This document shows, in pieces, positions 9,405 to 17,041 of a stretch of DNA of 64,000 nt. The notes beneath the pieces are model-generated. The model ran no database searches, was not told where the DNA came from, and worked only from the letters and a program-made list of their open reading frames with translations. Source of the DNA: Bradyrhizobium mercantei (GTDB taxonomy: Bacteria; Pseudomonadota; Alphaproteobacteria; Rhizobiales; Xanthobacteraceae); assembly GCF_001982635.1 (NCBI RefSeq), contig NZ_MKFI01000011.1, forward strand, positions 124,001-188,000, read 5' to 3'. Numbering within the stretch: the stretch's first letter is position 1; every line of letters begins with the position of its first letter. The translations under genes were made by a program, and so were the position numbers.

Positions 9405-10802
9405 ATGACCACTCGTCTTCTATCGACCGTGTCGTGTGCAGCGATTGCCGCGGCGCTGTTCTCCACGACCGCCGTGCCGGCGCTCGCGCAGGATGCGGCG
9501 TGCGCGCCGGTCTCTGCCGTCGAGACTGCGCCGCCGCCATTGCCGACCTACGATCAGCCGCCGGTTCCCGGTCCTGGCTACATGTGGTCGCCGGGCAATT
9601 GGTCGTGGGACGAGGATCGCGGCGATTACTACTGGGTGCCGGGCACCTGGGTGCAGCCGCCGCGGGTCGGCCTGCTGTGGACCCCCGGTTACTGGGGTGC
9701 GTTCGGCGGCGGCTTCATTTTCCATCAGGGCTATTGGGGTGATCGCGTCGGCTTCTACGGCGGCATCAATTACGGCTTCGGCTACGGCGGCTCGGGCTAT
9801 GAAGGCGGCCGCTGGGATCACGGCAACTTCTTCTACAATCGCACCGTGAACAATCTGCAGGGCGCGCGGATCACCAACGTCTACGAGAAGAACGTCACGA
9901 TCAATCAGACCACCGTCAACAATGTCAGCTACAATGGCGGCCGCGGCGGCATCGACGTGCGGCCCACGCCTGCCGAGCGCGCCGTCGCCAAGGAGCAGCA
10001 CTTCGCGGCGACGCCGTTGCAACGCAAGCAGGTCGAGACCGCAAGCCAGGATCCGAGCCTGTTCAAGCGGACCAACAACGGCGTGCCCGCTGTTGCGGCG
10101 ACGGCGCGTCCCGGCGAGTTGAAGGGACCGGGCGTGGTCCGCGCGCGAGCGGTCGGCGAGGCGGTGCCTGCCACCGCTGCAAAGCCGGCGGCCGGCGAGC
10201 CGGCGCGTCCGGGCACGGCTGCGGCGCCGGCGACCGCACCAGCCGAGTCCCATGCGCTTCCGGTTCCGGGCAAGGAGATTCCGGCAGCGCATCCGCCCGC
10301 CGAGGCGAACAAGCCCGCGGCCGAGGAGAAGCGCACGGCGCCCGCTGCCGAGACCAAGGTCGAGCCGCATCCTGCTGCACCGGCGCCGGCCGGGTCGCAT
10401 GCGCTTCCCCTTCCCGAGAAGGGCGTCGTGGCGCATCCACCGGTCGAGGCGAACAGGCCCGCAGTCGAAGAGAAGCGCGCGGCGCCCGCCGCCGAGCCGA
10501 AGGTTGAGCCGCACCCGGCAGCGGAAGCGGCGCGGCCTGCCGTGCAGGAGAAGCGGCCCGAAGAGGTGCGCAGGGAGGAGCCTGCCGCAAAGCCGGTCGC
10601 GCGGCCGGAGCAGGTAGCCAAGCCCGAAGCACGACCCGAGGCGCATGCTCCGCAGCCGGCCGAGGCCCATCCGCAGCCGGCGGCCCGGCCGGAGTCGCAC
10701 GTTCAGGCGGCGCCGCACCCGGCCGCGCCGCACGTCCAGGCGCCGCCACATGCTGCGCCCGCCGGTCATCCCGCAGAGGAGAAGCGGCAGGAGCAACACT
10801 AA
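9405..10802 (+). CDS. Secreted YXWGXW-repeat protein with Ala/Pro-rich tail
   Basis: The 465-residue protein starts with a Sec signal peptide (about 1-28, ending PALAQ). Residues about 50-120 carry aromatic repeats of the YXWGXW/WXXGXW type: YMWSPGNWSW, YYWVPGTWVQPP, LLWTPGYWG, FHQGYWGD. A Gly/Tyr-rich stretch and an Asn/Thr-rich segment (NVYEKNVTINQTTVNNVSY) follow. From about residue 200 it is Ala/Pro/Glu/Lys-rich, including two near-identical units of about 45 residues (see 10246-10527), and ends in His/Pro/Ala repeats. Such proteins are periplasmic or surface-associated in Bradyrhizobium; no enzymatic role is known. Start ATG has AAGAGG upstream. Confidence 0.85.
   Translation: MTTRLLSTVSCAAIAAALFSTTAVPALAQDAACAPVSAVETAPPPLPTYDQPPVPGPGYMWSPGNWSWDEDRGDYYWVPGTWVQPPRVGLLWTPGYWGAFGGGFIFHQGYWGDRVGFYGGINYGFGYGGSGYEGGRWDHGNFFYNRTVNNLQGARITNVYEKNVTINQTTVNNVSYNGGRGGIDVRPTPAERAVAKEQHFAATPLQRKQVETASQDPSLFKRTNNGVPAVAATARPGELKGPGVVRARAVGEAVPATAAKPAAGEPARPGTAAAPATAPAESHALPVPGKEIPAAHPPAEANKPAAEEKRTAPAAETKVEPHPAAPAPAGSHALPLPEKGVVAHPPVEANRPAVEEKRAAPAAEPKVEPHPAAEAARPAVQEKRPEEVRREEPAAKPVARPEQVAKPEARPEAHAPQPAEAHPQPAARPESHVQAAPHPAAPHVQAPPHAAPAGHPAEEKRQEQH
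10246..10527 (+). repeat. Two-copy tandem duplication inside the YXWGXW gene
   Basis: Two adjacent coding units of about 140 bp encode parallel runs. Each starts SHALP, passes through HPP.EAN.PA.EEKR, and ends KVEPHPA. Unit 1 reads SHALPVPGKEI...AEANKPAAEEKR...ETKVEPHPA, unit 2 SHALPLPEKGV...VEANRPAVEEKR...EPKVEPHPA. The copies have drifted at DNA level, so the duplication is not very recent. Slippage in such GC-rich Ala/Pro/Glu coding DNA is the likely origin. Confidence 0.75.
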
Positions 10803-10887
10803 CGCAAGATCGCGCTCCGCTGGCTCGTTGCAGCGGAGCGCGCTATGCTTCCGCCCGCGCGCAAGCGATCATCACTGGAGGTCGGTC

Positions 10888-11070
10888 ATGGCACAGAGTC
10901 ACGGTGGCGACGGACAGCTTGACGATGGCAAGCCTCGCTTGAGCGAGGACGATATGCAGCGGGCCCTGCTCGGTCCGCGGGGCGTGCCGGGCAAGCCGGA
11001 TCCGGCAAAGATGACGCCGCAGCAGGAAAAGAACATCCCCAAATATCTCGATCCCGGACATACCTCGTAG
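10888..11070 (+). CDS. Unrecognised 60-residue hydrophilic protein
   Basis: This small gene encodes 60 residues starting MAQSHGGDGQLDDGKPRLSE, with PRGVPGKPDPAKMTPQQEKN in the second half and the end KYLDPGHTS. It is hydrophilic, rich in Gly, Asp, Pro and Lys, and probably disordered. GGAGG at 10876-10880 precedes the ATG by 7 bases, which supports real expression. It lies between the YXWGXW gene and the cbpA-cbpM pair on the same strand, separated from cbpA by 122 bp. I know no function for it. Confidence 0.65.
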   Translation: MAQSHGGDGQLDDGKPRLSEDDMQRALLGPRGVPGKPDPAKMTPQQEKNIPKYLDPGHTS

Positions 11071-11126
11071 GGTCCCTGCTCTGAGCACATGCCGCGTTGC
11101 CCGTTCTCGGGCCGCGTGCCTGCGGA

Positions 11127-11156
11127 CTTGCAAATCATCGGCTTTTGCGCCCTCAT
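11127..11156 (+). promoter_or_regulatory. Possible RpoH-like promoter before cbpA
   Basis: CTTGCA (11127-11132) and CCCTCAT (11150-11156) are separated by 17 bp, 36 bp before the cbpA start. The pair resembles the CTTG / C-rich CAT elements of heat-shock sigma factor promoters but with mismatches and long spacing. The same stretch holds TGCAAATCAT and ATGATTGCA, which can pair. Suggested mainly because the gene is a chaperone. Confidence 0.25.
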
Positions 11157-11192
11157 GATTGCAGGTGCACTCACGGTGTTGCGGAGCAGGTT

Positions 11193-12095
11193 GTGAGAAA
11201 TCCGTACGAGGTCCTTGGCGTTGCCCCGACGGCGTCTGCGGCCGATATCCAGAAGGCCTATCGCAAGCTGGCGAAGAAGCTGCATCCGGATCTCAATCCG
11301 GGCGACAAGGCGGCTGAAGACAAGTTCAAGGAAGTCGCCGCCGCGAACGATCTGCTCAGCGATGCCGACAAGCGCAAGCGCTTCGACGCCGGCGAGATCG
11401 ACGCCAGCGGCGCCGAGCGGCCGCAGCATCGCTACTACCGGGATTTCGCCACTGCGGATGGGGCGCATCCTTACGCCGACAGCTCCGGCTATGCCGACTA
11501 TATGGATCAGGACGATGCGTTCGCCGAACTGCTCCGGCGCACCGAGCAGGCGCGCGCCAACCGGCGCGGCCGCGACCTGCATTACAGCCTGGCGATCGAT
11601 TTCGCGGAATCGATCACCGGCGCGAGCAAGCGCCTGACACTGCCCGATGGCGGCACGCTCGACGTGACGATCCCGCCGGGGCTCGTCGACGGCCAGATCA
11701 TCCGCCTGCGCGGCAAGGGGATGCCGGGCAGCGGCAAGGGCGGCCCCGGCGATGCGCTGATCGAGGTCGAGGTCCGCCCCGATCCGCGCTTCACCCGCGA
11801 GGGCGACGACATCTCGCTGGAATTGCCGATCTCGCTGTCGGAGGCCGTGCTCGGCGGCAAGGTCAACGTTCCCACCCCGACCGGCGCCGTCACCATGACG
11901 GTGCCGAAGGGCGCGAACACCGGCACGACGATGCGGCTGCGCGGCAAGGGCGCGCCCAAGGTCGGCGGCGGCCATGGCGACGAACTCGTCAAGCTCAAGG
12001 TGGTCTTGCCCAAGGGTCCCGATCCCGAGCTCGAGGCGTTCGTGTCGAACTGGGATCGCAAGGCATTCAATCCGCGCGAGGATGGTGCGTCATGA
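11193..12095 (+). CDS. cbpA: DnaJ-class co-chaperone CbpA
   Basis: The 300-residue protein has an N-terminal J domain (NPYEVLGVAPTASAADIQKAYR, with the HPD tripeptide in KLHPDLNPG needed to stimulate DnaK), a short linker rich in Asp/Tyr, and the C-terminal substrate-binding domain (LHYSLAIDFAESITG, TLPDGGTLDVTIPPG, LRGKGMPG). It lacks the CXXCXGXG zinc repeats of DnaJ itself, which makes it CbpA-like. The start is a GTG at 11193 with GGAGCAGG upstream; the frame runs further up without a J-domain extension. Its stop overlaps the cbpM start (ATGA), so both are translated together. Confidence 0.92.
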   Translation: MRNPYEVLGVAPTASAADIQKAYRKLAKKLHPDLNPGDKAAEDKFKEVAAANDLLSDADKRKRFDAGEIDASGAERPQHRYYRDFATADGAHPYADSSGYADYMDQDDAFAELLRRTEQARANRRGRDLHYSLAIDFAESITGASKRLTLPDGGTLDVTIPPGLVDGQIIRLRGKGMPGSGKGGPGDALIEVEVRPDPRFTREGDDISLELPISLSEAVLGGKVNVPTPTGAVTMTVPKGANTGTTMRLRGKGAPKVGGGHGDELVKLKVVLPKGPDPELEAFVSNWDRKAFNPREDGAS

Positions 12096-12367
12096 ACAAG
12101 CAGCAATTCCTCATCGATGCGGGTCTGGAGGTGCAGACCCTGGAGTTCTGGATCGAGCAGCAATGGCTGGTTCCGGACGAGACCGCGAGCGAGATCAGTT
12201 TCTCCGACACCGACGTGGCGCGCGCGCATCTGATCCGGGACCTGAAGGGCGACTTCGGCGTCAACAACGAAGGGATCGACGTCATCCTCCATCTGGTCGA
12301 TCAGCTGCACGGCCTGCGCCGCGCGTTCGAGCAATTGCACAAGGATATCGCGTCACCACCCCGCTAG
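12092..12367 (+). CDS. cbpM: Chaperone modulator CbpM (MerR-like helix-turn-helix fold)
   Basis: The 91-residue protein begins with a MerR-type helix pair (FLIDAGLEVQTLEFWIEQQWLVP) and continues with SFSDTDVARAHLIRDLKGDFGVNNEGIDVILHLVDQLHGLR, the standard CbpM pattern. CbpM binds the J domain of CbpA and blocks its stimulation of DnaK. It starts within the last codons of cbpA (4-bp ATGA overlap), so the inhibitor is made in step with its partner. Length fits the family. Confidence 0.92.
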   Translation: MNKQQFLIDAGLEVQTLEFWIEQQWLVPDETASEISFSDTDVARAHLIRDLKGDFGVNNEGIDVILHLVDQLHGLRRAFEQLHKDIASPPR

Positions 12368-12407
12368 AGGTCGATGAGCTTGCTTCAAATCGAGCAACGG
12401 ATCCGGC

Positions 12408-12557
12408 TTCACCTCGCCCCGCGTGCGGGGAGAGGTCGGAACGCATCGCTAGATGCGTTCCGGGTGAGGGGGAGTCTCCGCAAGCGCGGCTATCACCGCA
12501 TATGCGGGGACAGCCCCTCACCCCAACCCTCTCCCCGTAAGAACGGGGAGAGGGAGC
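12408..12557. repeat. Palindromic dispersed repeat, family A copy 1
   Basis: This 150-bp intergenic element contains three hairpins: CCCCGC/GCGGGG near 12420; GAACGCATC (12439-12447) with GATGCGTTC (12452-12460); and CTCTCCCCGT (12529-12538) with ACGGGGAGAG (12543-12552). GGGTGAGGG and CCCCTCACCCC also complement each other across the middle. A second full copy lies at 16663-16836, a fragment at 38008-38037 and a diverged form at 48912-49064. No coding potential is supported. Confidence 0.85.
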
Positions 12558-12631
12558 AGAGGGCCGGCCCGCTAGCCGCTTCGCTTACGACGAACCTCAG
12601 CCTTGATCAAGCTCAGCCCTGGGAGACGATC

Positions 12632-12859
12632 ATGACGGACAAGCCGACGCCGCTCGCCCATGGCGAGATCGACGTTCTGATCCTGCAGGCATTGGTGCGC
12701 AAGCTGATTGCAAAGGGCGTGCTGACGCCGGACGATGTCCGCGCGATGCTGTTCGAGGCGGCAAAGAACCTCGATCTGGTCGGCAGCGAGCTGACGACGG
12801 AAGCCGCCAACATCATCGTGCAGGAAGATCTGGCGCCCGCGTTTCTTGGTGGAGGTTGA
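12632..12859 (+). CDS. Unrecognised 75-residue protein
   Basis: The product starts MTDKPTPLAHGEIDVLILQA and reads as all-helical, with LVRKLIAKGVLTPDDVRAMLFEAAKNLD and an acidic end DLAPAFLGGG. The VLTPDDVRAML segment looks like a helix-loop-helix but I do not assign a family. GGGAGA stands 7 bases before the ATG. It follows the repeat behind cbpM on the same strand and converges on the next small gene with only 5 bp between stops. High third-position GC supports coding. Confidence 0.7.
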   Translation: MTDKPTPLAHGEIDVLILQALVRKLIAKGVLTPDDVRAMLFEAAKNLDLVGSELTTEAANIIVQEDLAPAFLGGG

Positions 12860-12864
12860 GCCCC

Positions 12865-13098
12865 TCAGGTCTGGCCGCCGCGGTTGGAGACCAGCCGGAT
12901 CCGGGTGACCTGGCCGGCGTTGCCGGCGAGGTAGCTCTGCGCGTCGCGCACCAGCCGCTCCACCGCGGCCGCGTCGTAGCCCGGATGGCGCGCGTTCAGG
13001 TGCAGGTCGGTCTCGATCTGCATCACATTGGTGGTGCCTTCAGCGCTGATCTCGATCGAGAACGACACCAGCGAAACGTGCGGGCTCTTGAACGCCAT
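12865..13098 (-). CDS. Unrecognised 77-residue protein
   Basis: The product begins MAFKSPHVSLVSFSIEISAE and contains the charged run VMQIETDLHLNARHPGYDAAAVERLVRDAQSYL before VTRIRLVSNRGGQT. Alternating hydrophobics in the first third suggest beta strands followed by one helix; no family is recognised. The ATG at 13096-13098 is preferred because AGGAGA lies 7 bases upstream; an in-frame ATG six codons earlier contains that ribosome site. It lies 54 bp beyond the KefB-like antiporter on the same strand and could be co-transcribed. Confidence 0.65.
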   Translation of the reverse strand: MAFKSPHVSLVSFSIEISAEGTTNVMQIETDLHLNARHPGYDAAAVERLVRDAQSYLAGNAGQVTRIRLVSNRGGQT

Positions 13099-13152
13099 GT
13101 CCTGATCTCCTGTCATGCCCCGTATCGCGCTTGGCCCGCAGGCATTGTTGCT

Positions 13153-14883
13153 TCAGGCTGCGGAATCCCTTGCGCTCACCGCATTCTGCATGGCCGCACC
13201 TGCAGGTCTTCGCTCGAGCTCCTCGATCATGCCGCGGGCGATCTCGCGCTCGCCCATGATCACGATGTCGGCCCCGAGCCCTTTCAGATGATCGACCTCG
13301 GCGTCGGAATGCGCCCGCGCGATGATCCGGATATCGGCATTGGCGGCGCGTGCCTGCTCGACGATCTGTCCGGCCTCGAACGCTTCGGGAATCGCGATGA
13401 CCAGCGATCGCGCGCCGGCCGGATTGGTGGCGCGCAGCACGCTGGCGCGCGCGGCATTGCCCATCAATGCCTCGATGCCGCGCTGCCTGAGTTTTGCGAC
13501 CGTATCGTCGGACGCTTCGACCGTGAGGAACGGTGCGTTGCGCTGGTGCAGCGCATCGCCGACGAGGCTGCCGACCCGGCCGTAGCCGACCAGGATGGTG
13601 TGATCCTGCAAGTCGGTGACCGGGATCGCTTCTGATGTCGTGGTGGCCGGCGAGGCGGCCTGCGGCTTCTCGAGCCGCGACGTCAGCCAGTCGACCACCG
13701 CGAACACCAGCGGGTTGAGCATGATCGAGAAGATCGCGCCCGCCAGGATCAGGTCGCGGCCGGCCTTCGGCAGCAGGTTGAGCGCAACGCCGAGCTCCGC
13801 CAGGATGAAGGAGAATTCGCCGATCTGGGCGAGGCTCGCCGAGATCATCAGCGCGGTCGCCAGCGGATGGCGGAACAGCACCACGATCAAGAGCGCGGCG
13901 AGCGACTTGCCGACTACGATGACGAACAAGGTCGCTGCGAACGGCCAGGGCTCGCGCACCACGCTGAGCGGATCGAACAGCATGCCGACGGAGACGAAGA
14001 ACAGCACCGCGAAGGCGTCGCGCAGCGGCAGGGTTTCCTGGGCGGCGCGCTGGCTCAGCGGCGATTCCCGCAGCATCATCCCGGCGAAGAAGGCGCCGAG
14101 CGCGAGCGAGACGCCGAACAGCTTGGTCGCGCCGAACGCGATGCAGAGCGCGATCGCAAGCACGGTGAGCCGGAACAGCTCGCGCGAGCCGGTGTGGGCG
14201 ATGTAATGCAGCACCCAGGGGATCAGCCGGCGTCCGACCACCAGCATCAGGGCGATGAACAGCGCGATCTTGACCAGCGTCAGGATCAGCACGCCGGTCA
14301 GCCCGAGGCCGAAGCGGGTGGCGAGCGGATCGGACGCGAGTGCGACGCCTTCGCCGCCCTGGAAGCTCGCCACCGCCGGGAACAGCACCAACGCGAGCAC
14401 CATGGCGAGGTCTTCGACGATCAGCCAGCCAACCGCGATCTTGCCGCGCTCGGTGTCCATCAGCCGCCGCTCCTGCAATGCGCGCAACAGCACGACGGTA
14501 CTTGCGACCGACAATGCCAGTCCGAACACCAGGCCGGCGCCGACCGTCCAGCCCATCAGCAAGGCCAGCCCGAGTCCCATCAGCGTCGCGACCGCGATCT
14601 GGGCGACCGCGCCCGGCACCGCAATCTTGCGCACCGATAGCAGATCGTTCAGCGAGAAATGCAGGCCGACGCCGAACATCAGCAGAATGATACCGAGCTC
14701 CGCGAGCTCGGTGGACAGCGCCTGATCGGCGACGAAGCCGGGCGTGAAGGGACCGACGGCGACGCCCGCGAGCAGATAGCCGACCAGTGGCGGAACCCGG
14801 AAGCGCTGGGCGATGGTTCCGAAGACGAAAGCCAATCCGAGGCCCGCGACGACGGTCGCGATCAGAGGTGTGTCATGCGGCAT
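13153..14883 (-). CDS. Monovalent cation:proton antiporter, CPA2/KefB-like, with RCK domain
   Basis: The 576-residue protein has about twelve membrane helices of the CPA2 exchanger domain (residues about 5-385), starting LIATVVAGLGLAFVFGTIAQ and including the family's LLMFGVGLHFSL and WLIVEDLAMVLALVL segments. After a Pro/Ala/Thr linker comes a cytoplasmic TrkA-N/RCK domain from about 415 with the nucleotide-binding HTILVGYGRVGSLVG. Such proteins release K+ in exchange for H+ and are gated by nucleotides or glutathione adducts. The ATG at 14881-14883 fits the family N-terminus and has AAGGCGAA before it; the much longer open frame upstream is antisense to other genes. Divergent from the HAD gene. 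Confidence 0.92.
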   Translation of the reverse strand: MPHDTPLIATVVAGLGLAFVFGTIAQRFRVPPLVGYLLAGVAVGPFTPGFVADQALSTELAELGIILLMFGVGLHFSLNDLLSVRKIAVPGAVAQIAVATLMGLGLALLMGWTVGAGLVFGLALSVASTVVLLRALQERRLMDTERGKIAVGWLIVEDLAMVLALVLFPAVASFQGGEGVALASDPLATRFGLGLTGVLILTLVKIALFIALMLVVGRRLIPWVLHYIAHTGSRELFRLTVLAIALCIAFGATKLFGVSLALGAFFAGMMLRESPLSQRAAQETLPLRDAFAVLFFVSVGMLFDPLSVVREPWPFAATLFVIVVGKSLAALLIVVLFRHPLATALMISASLAQIGEFSFILAELGVALNLLPKAGRDLILAGAIFSIMLNPLVFAVVDWLTSRLEKPQAASPATTTSEAIPVTDLQDHTILVGYGRVGSLVGDALHQRNAPFLTVEASDDTVAKLRQRGIEALMGNAARASVLRATNPAGARSLVIAIPEAFEAGQIVEQARAANADIRIIARAHSDAEVDHLKGLGADIVIMGEREIARGMIEELERRPAGAAMQNAVSARDSAA

Positions 14884-14964
14884 TTCGCCTTGTCGCACAG
14901 CATGGTTGGCAGTGCACCGCGACCATTTGAGGCGCGGCATTCGGCGCGCAAATTGTGATCTATT

Positions 14965-14984
14965 GCTCATGGCGTGAGCATATG
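14965..14984. promoter_or_regulatory. Possible SorC half-site upstream of the HAD gene
   Basis: The decamer TGAGCATATG (14975-14984) here is the exact reverse complement of CATATGCTCA inside the strong palindrome at 16987-17019. TGCTCA and TGAGCA also face each other around TGGCG in this spot. It lies 14 bp before the HAD start, so the regulator encoded two genes on may control its own transcript. Confidence 0.4.
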
Positions 14985-14997
14985 ATCTCATGGCGGG

Positions 14998-15663
14998 ATG
15001 GATCCGCGGCTTCCCGAGACCGATCTGGTCATCTTCGACTGCGACGGCGTGCTCGTCGACAGCGAGGAGTTGAGCTGCCGCTGTCTCGCCGAGGCGATGG
15101 GCCAGGTCGGCATCGAGATGAGCACCGAGCGGGTGCTGGAGCTTTTTCTCGGGCGCAGCACCACGGCCTTGCTCGACTATTGCCAAAGCGTGGGAAAGCC
15201 GTTGCCGGCGACGTTTCTGCCTGAATTGGCGCACCAGGTGCGCGAGACGTTCCGCGCCCAGCTCAAGCCGATCGCGGGCATCGCGGCGGTGCTCAAGGAA
15301 TTGAAGCTGCCGTATTGTGTCGCCTCGTCGAGCGCGCTTGATCGCGTGAAATTCTCGCTGGAGCTGACGGGTCTTGCCGCCGCTTTCGGGCAGCGGCTTT
15401 TCACCGCGCAGATGGTCCGGCACGGCAAGCCGGCGCCGGACCTGTTCCTGCATGCAGCAGGCGCGATGGGCGCCGCACCGCGCCGCACGCTCGTGATCGA
15501 GGACAGCGTCAGCGGGGTGACGGCCGCGAAAGCGGCGGGGATGAAAGTGTGGGGATTTGTCGGCGGCGCCCACTATCGGCTGGCGGATGGCAGTGCTCTG
15601 CTGCGGCAGGCCGGGGCGGATCGAATCTTCGCCGCGATGACGGATTTCTGGATGGAAGGCTGA
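14998..15663 (+). CDS. HAD-superfamily phosphatase (subfamily IA)
   Basis: The 221-residue protein has all HAD motifs: motif I FDCDGVLVDSE (nucleophile Asp and the second Asp), motif II Ser in CVASSS, the Lys of HGKPAPDLF, and motif IV VIEDSVSGVTAA. The helical cap lies between residues about 20 and 95. Members dephosphorylate sugar phosphates such as phosphoglycolate, or act as beta-phosphoglucomutases. It is 9 bp upstream of the SorC-type regulator and so belongs to the polyol locus; a role in clearing a toxic sugar or polyol phosphate is plausible but inferred. Confidence 0.9.
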   Translation: MDPRLPETDLVIFDCDGVLVDSEELSCRCLAEAMGQVGIEMSTERVLELFLGRSTTALLDYCQSVGKPLPATFLPELAHQVRETFRAQLKPIAGIAAVLKELKLPYCVASSSALDRVKFSLELTGLAAAFGQRLFTAQMVRHGKPAPDLFLHAAGAMGAAPRRTLVIEDSVSGVTAAKAAGMKVWGFVGGAHYRLADGSALLRQAGADRIFAAMTDFWMEG

Positions 15664-15672
15664 CACAGGACG

Positions 15673-16626
15673 ATGGCTGCGCCCGACAACGAAAAGTCCC
15701 GTCTCGACGATGCGGCGCGCGCCGGCTGGCTGTATTTCATCGCGGGCCACACCCAGGACGAAATTGCAAAAATGCTGCAGGTGTCGCGCGCCTCGGCGCA
15801 GCGCCTGGTGTCGCTGTGCCTGGCGGAGCGGCTGATCACGTTCCGCCTCGAGCACCCCATTGCGGCCTGCATGGAGCTGGCCTCGCGGCTGAAGGCGCGG
15901 TTCGACCTGGTGCATTGCGACGTCGTGCCGTCGGATCCGGCGGCGCCGCTGTCGAATGCCGGGATCGCCGAACGCAGCGCCAATCTGCTAGAGATGACGC
16001 TGCGCTCGGAGACGCCGGTGATCGTGGCGCTCGGCACCGGCCGCGCGGTGCGCGCCGCGGTCGAGCGGGTCTCGCCGATCGAGCGGCCCGATCACCAGAT
16101 CGTTTCGCTGGTCGGCAACATCTCCGCCGACGGCTCGGCGAGCTTCTACGACACGGTGGGACGGCTCGCCGACCGCACCGGCGCGCGCCATTACCCGATG
16201 CCGCTGCCGTTTTTGATGTCGAGCGAGGACGAGCGCAATCGCATGGTCCGGATCGATCCGATCGCGCGGGTGCGGGCGGTTGCCGCCAAGGCCGATCTGC
16301 GGCTGATCGGCATCGGGCAGATGGACCAGAAGGCCCAGGTCCATGTCGATGGGTTCGTCACCCGCGAGGAACTGCTGGAGATGATGCGGCTCGGCGCGGT
16401 CGGCGAGGTCACCGGCTGGGCCTATGACGCCAAAGGCCGCCTGATCAAGGGCGGTACCAACAAGCGGCTGACCAGCATTCCGCCGCAGATCCCCGCGGTC
16501 TCGACCACCATCGCGGCGGCCGTCGGCGCCGCCAAGGTGCCGTCGATCAAGGCCGCGCTCGCGGGCCGGGTGATCAACGGTCTCATCACCGATGAGGCGA
16601 CCGCGCGCGCGGTGCTGGATCGGTAG
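15673..16626 (+). CDS. SorC/DeoR-type sugar-binding transcriptional regulator
   Basis: The 317-residue protein has an N-terminal helix-turn-helix (HTQDEIAKMLQVSRASAQRLVS, about residues 27-48) followed by the large phosphosugar-binding domain of the SorC family (VALGTGRAVRAAVERV, LVGNISADGSASFYDTVGRLAD, LIGIGQMDQKA, VTGWAYDAKGRLI). In relatives such as SmoC this domain senses a phosphorylated sugar. It directly precedes the SmoEFGK-like operon, whose promoter holds a long palindrome that is the obvious target. It shares a transcript with the HAD gene (9-bp gap). Confidence 0.92.
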   Translation: MAAPDNEKSRLDDAARAGWLYFIAGHTQDEIAKMLQVSRASAQRLVSLCLAERLITFRLEHPIAACMELASRLKARFDLVHCDVVPSDPAAPLSNAGIAERSANLLEMTLRSETPVIVALGTGRAVRAAVERVSPIERPDHQIVSLVGNISADGSASFYDTVGRLADRTGARHYPMPLPFLMSSEDERNRMVRIDPIARVRAVAAKADLRLIGIGQMDQKAQVHVDGFVTREELLEMMRLGAVGEVTGWAYDAKGRLIKGGTNKRLTSIPPQIPAVSTTIAAAVGAAKVPSIKAALAGRVINGLITDEATARAVLDR

Positions 16627-16662
16627 GCGCCACATCAAGTTATTCGAAGCAGCCACGCGCTG

Positions 16663-16836
16663 CACCTCACCTCGCCCCGCCTGCGGGGAGAGGTCGGAAT
16701 GCATCGCCAGATGCATTCCGGGTGAGGGGGAGCCTCCGCGCACTCGTCCGTCTCCATATGCGCGGAGAGAGCCCCTCACCCCAACCCTCTAAGAGCGAGC
16801 TTCGCTCGTCTCGACCCCGTAAGAACGGGGCGAGGG
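16663..16836. repeat. Palindromic dispersed repeat, family A copy 2, with nested insertion
   Basis: This copy matches 12408-12557 in order and hairpins. Its central stem is GAATGCATC/GATGCATTC where copy 1 has GAACGCATC/GATGCGTTC, a compensatory change that preserves pairing. A 24-bp block absent from copy 1 (16791-16814), itself containing GAGCGA and TCGCTC around a 3-base loop, splits the last stem. The rest of the 415-bp gap after the regulator (16837-16960) shows no gene. Confidence 0.85.
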
Positions 16837-16964
16837 AGCGCAGTCCCGCTGCGGGCGCGATCCAGGCCGACTGGCAAGCTGCTCAGCGCTCCCTTCGCTT
16901 CCGCAAAACTCCATCCCCGCGTGCAGTGGAACCCGCAATCGCGCGGGACGGCGTCCCCGCGCGC

Positions 16965-16994
16965 TTGACAAATTTTGACGACAGGATGAACATA
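16965..16994 (+). promoter_or_regulatory. Candidate promoter of the polyol operon
   Basis: A perfect -35 box TTGACA (16965-16970) is followed after 18 bp by AACATA (16989-16994), a weak -10 box that lies inside the left arm of the operator palindrome. Transcription would start around 17001, about 40 bp before the binding-protein gene. The overlap suggests repression by the SorC-type protein, or activation if the weak -10 needs help. Confidence 0.5.
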
Positions 16995-17019
16995 CGCCCA
17001 ACACGTGGGCATATGCTCA
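16987..17019. promoter_or_regulatory. 33-bp operator palindrome for the SorC-type regulator
   Basis: TGAACATACGCCCA (16987-17000) and TGGGCATATGCTCA (17006-17019) are inverted copies with 12 of 14 positions matching, separated by 5 bp. The site overlaps the predicted -10 region and ends 22 bp before the TTG start of the binding-protein gene. Half of it recurs upstream of the HAD-regulator transcript. Assignment to the adjacent regulator is inference from position. Confidence 0.65.
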
Positions 17020-17041
17020 ACGTGACATAAGGGAGGTCACC

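Noticed and set aside
12408..12557. CRISPR array
   Set aside because: The repeats are unique hairpins within one element, without regular spacing or spacers, and no cas genes occur.
14884..15915. N-terminal extension of the KefB-like protein by over 340 residues
   Set aside because: It would overlap the HAD gene and the SorC gene antisense; the ATG at 14883 matches the antiporter family start.
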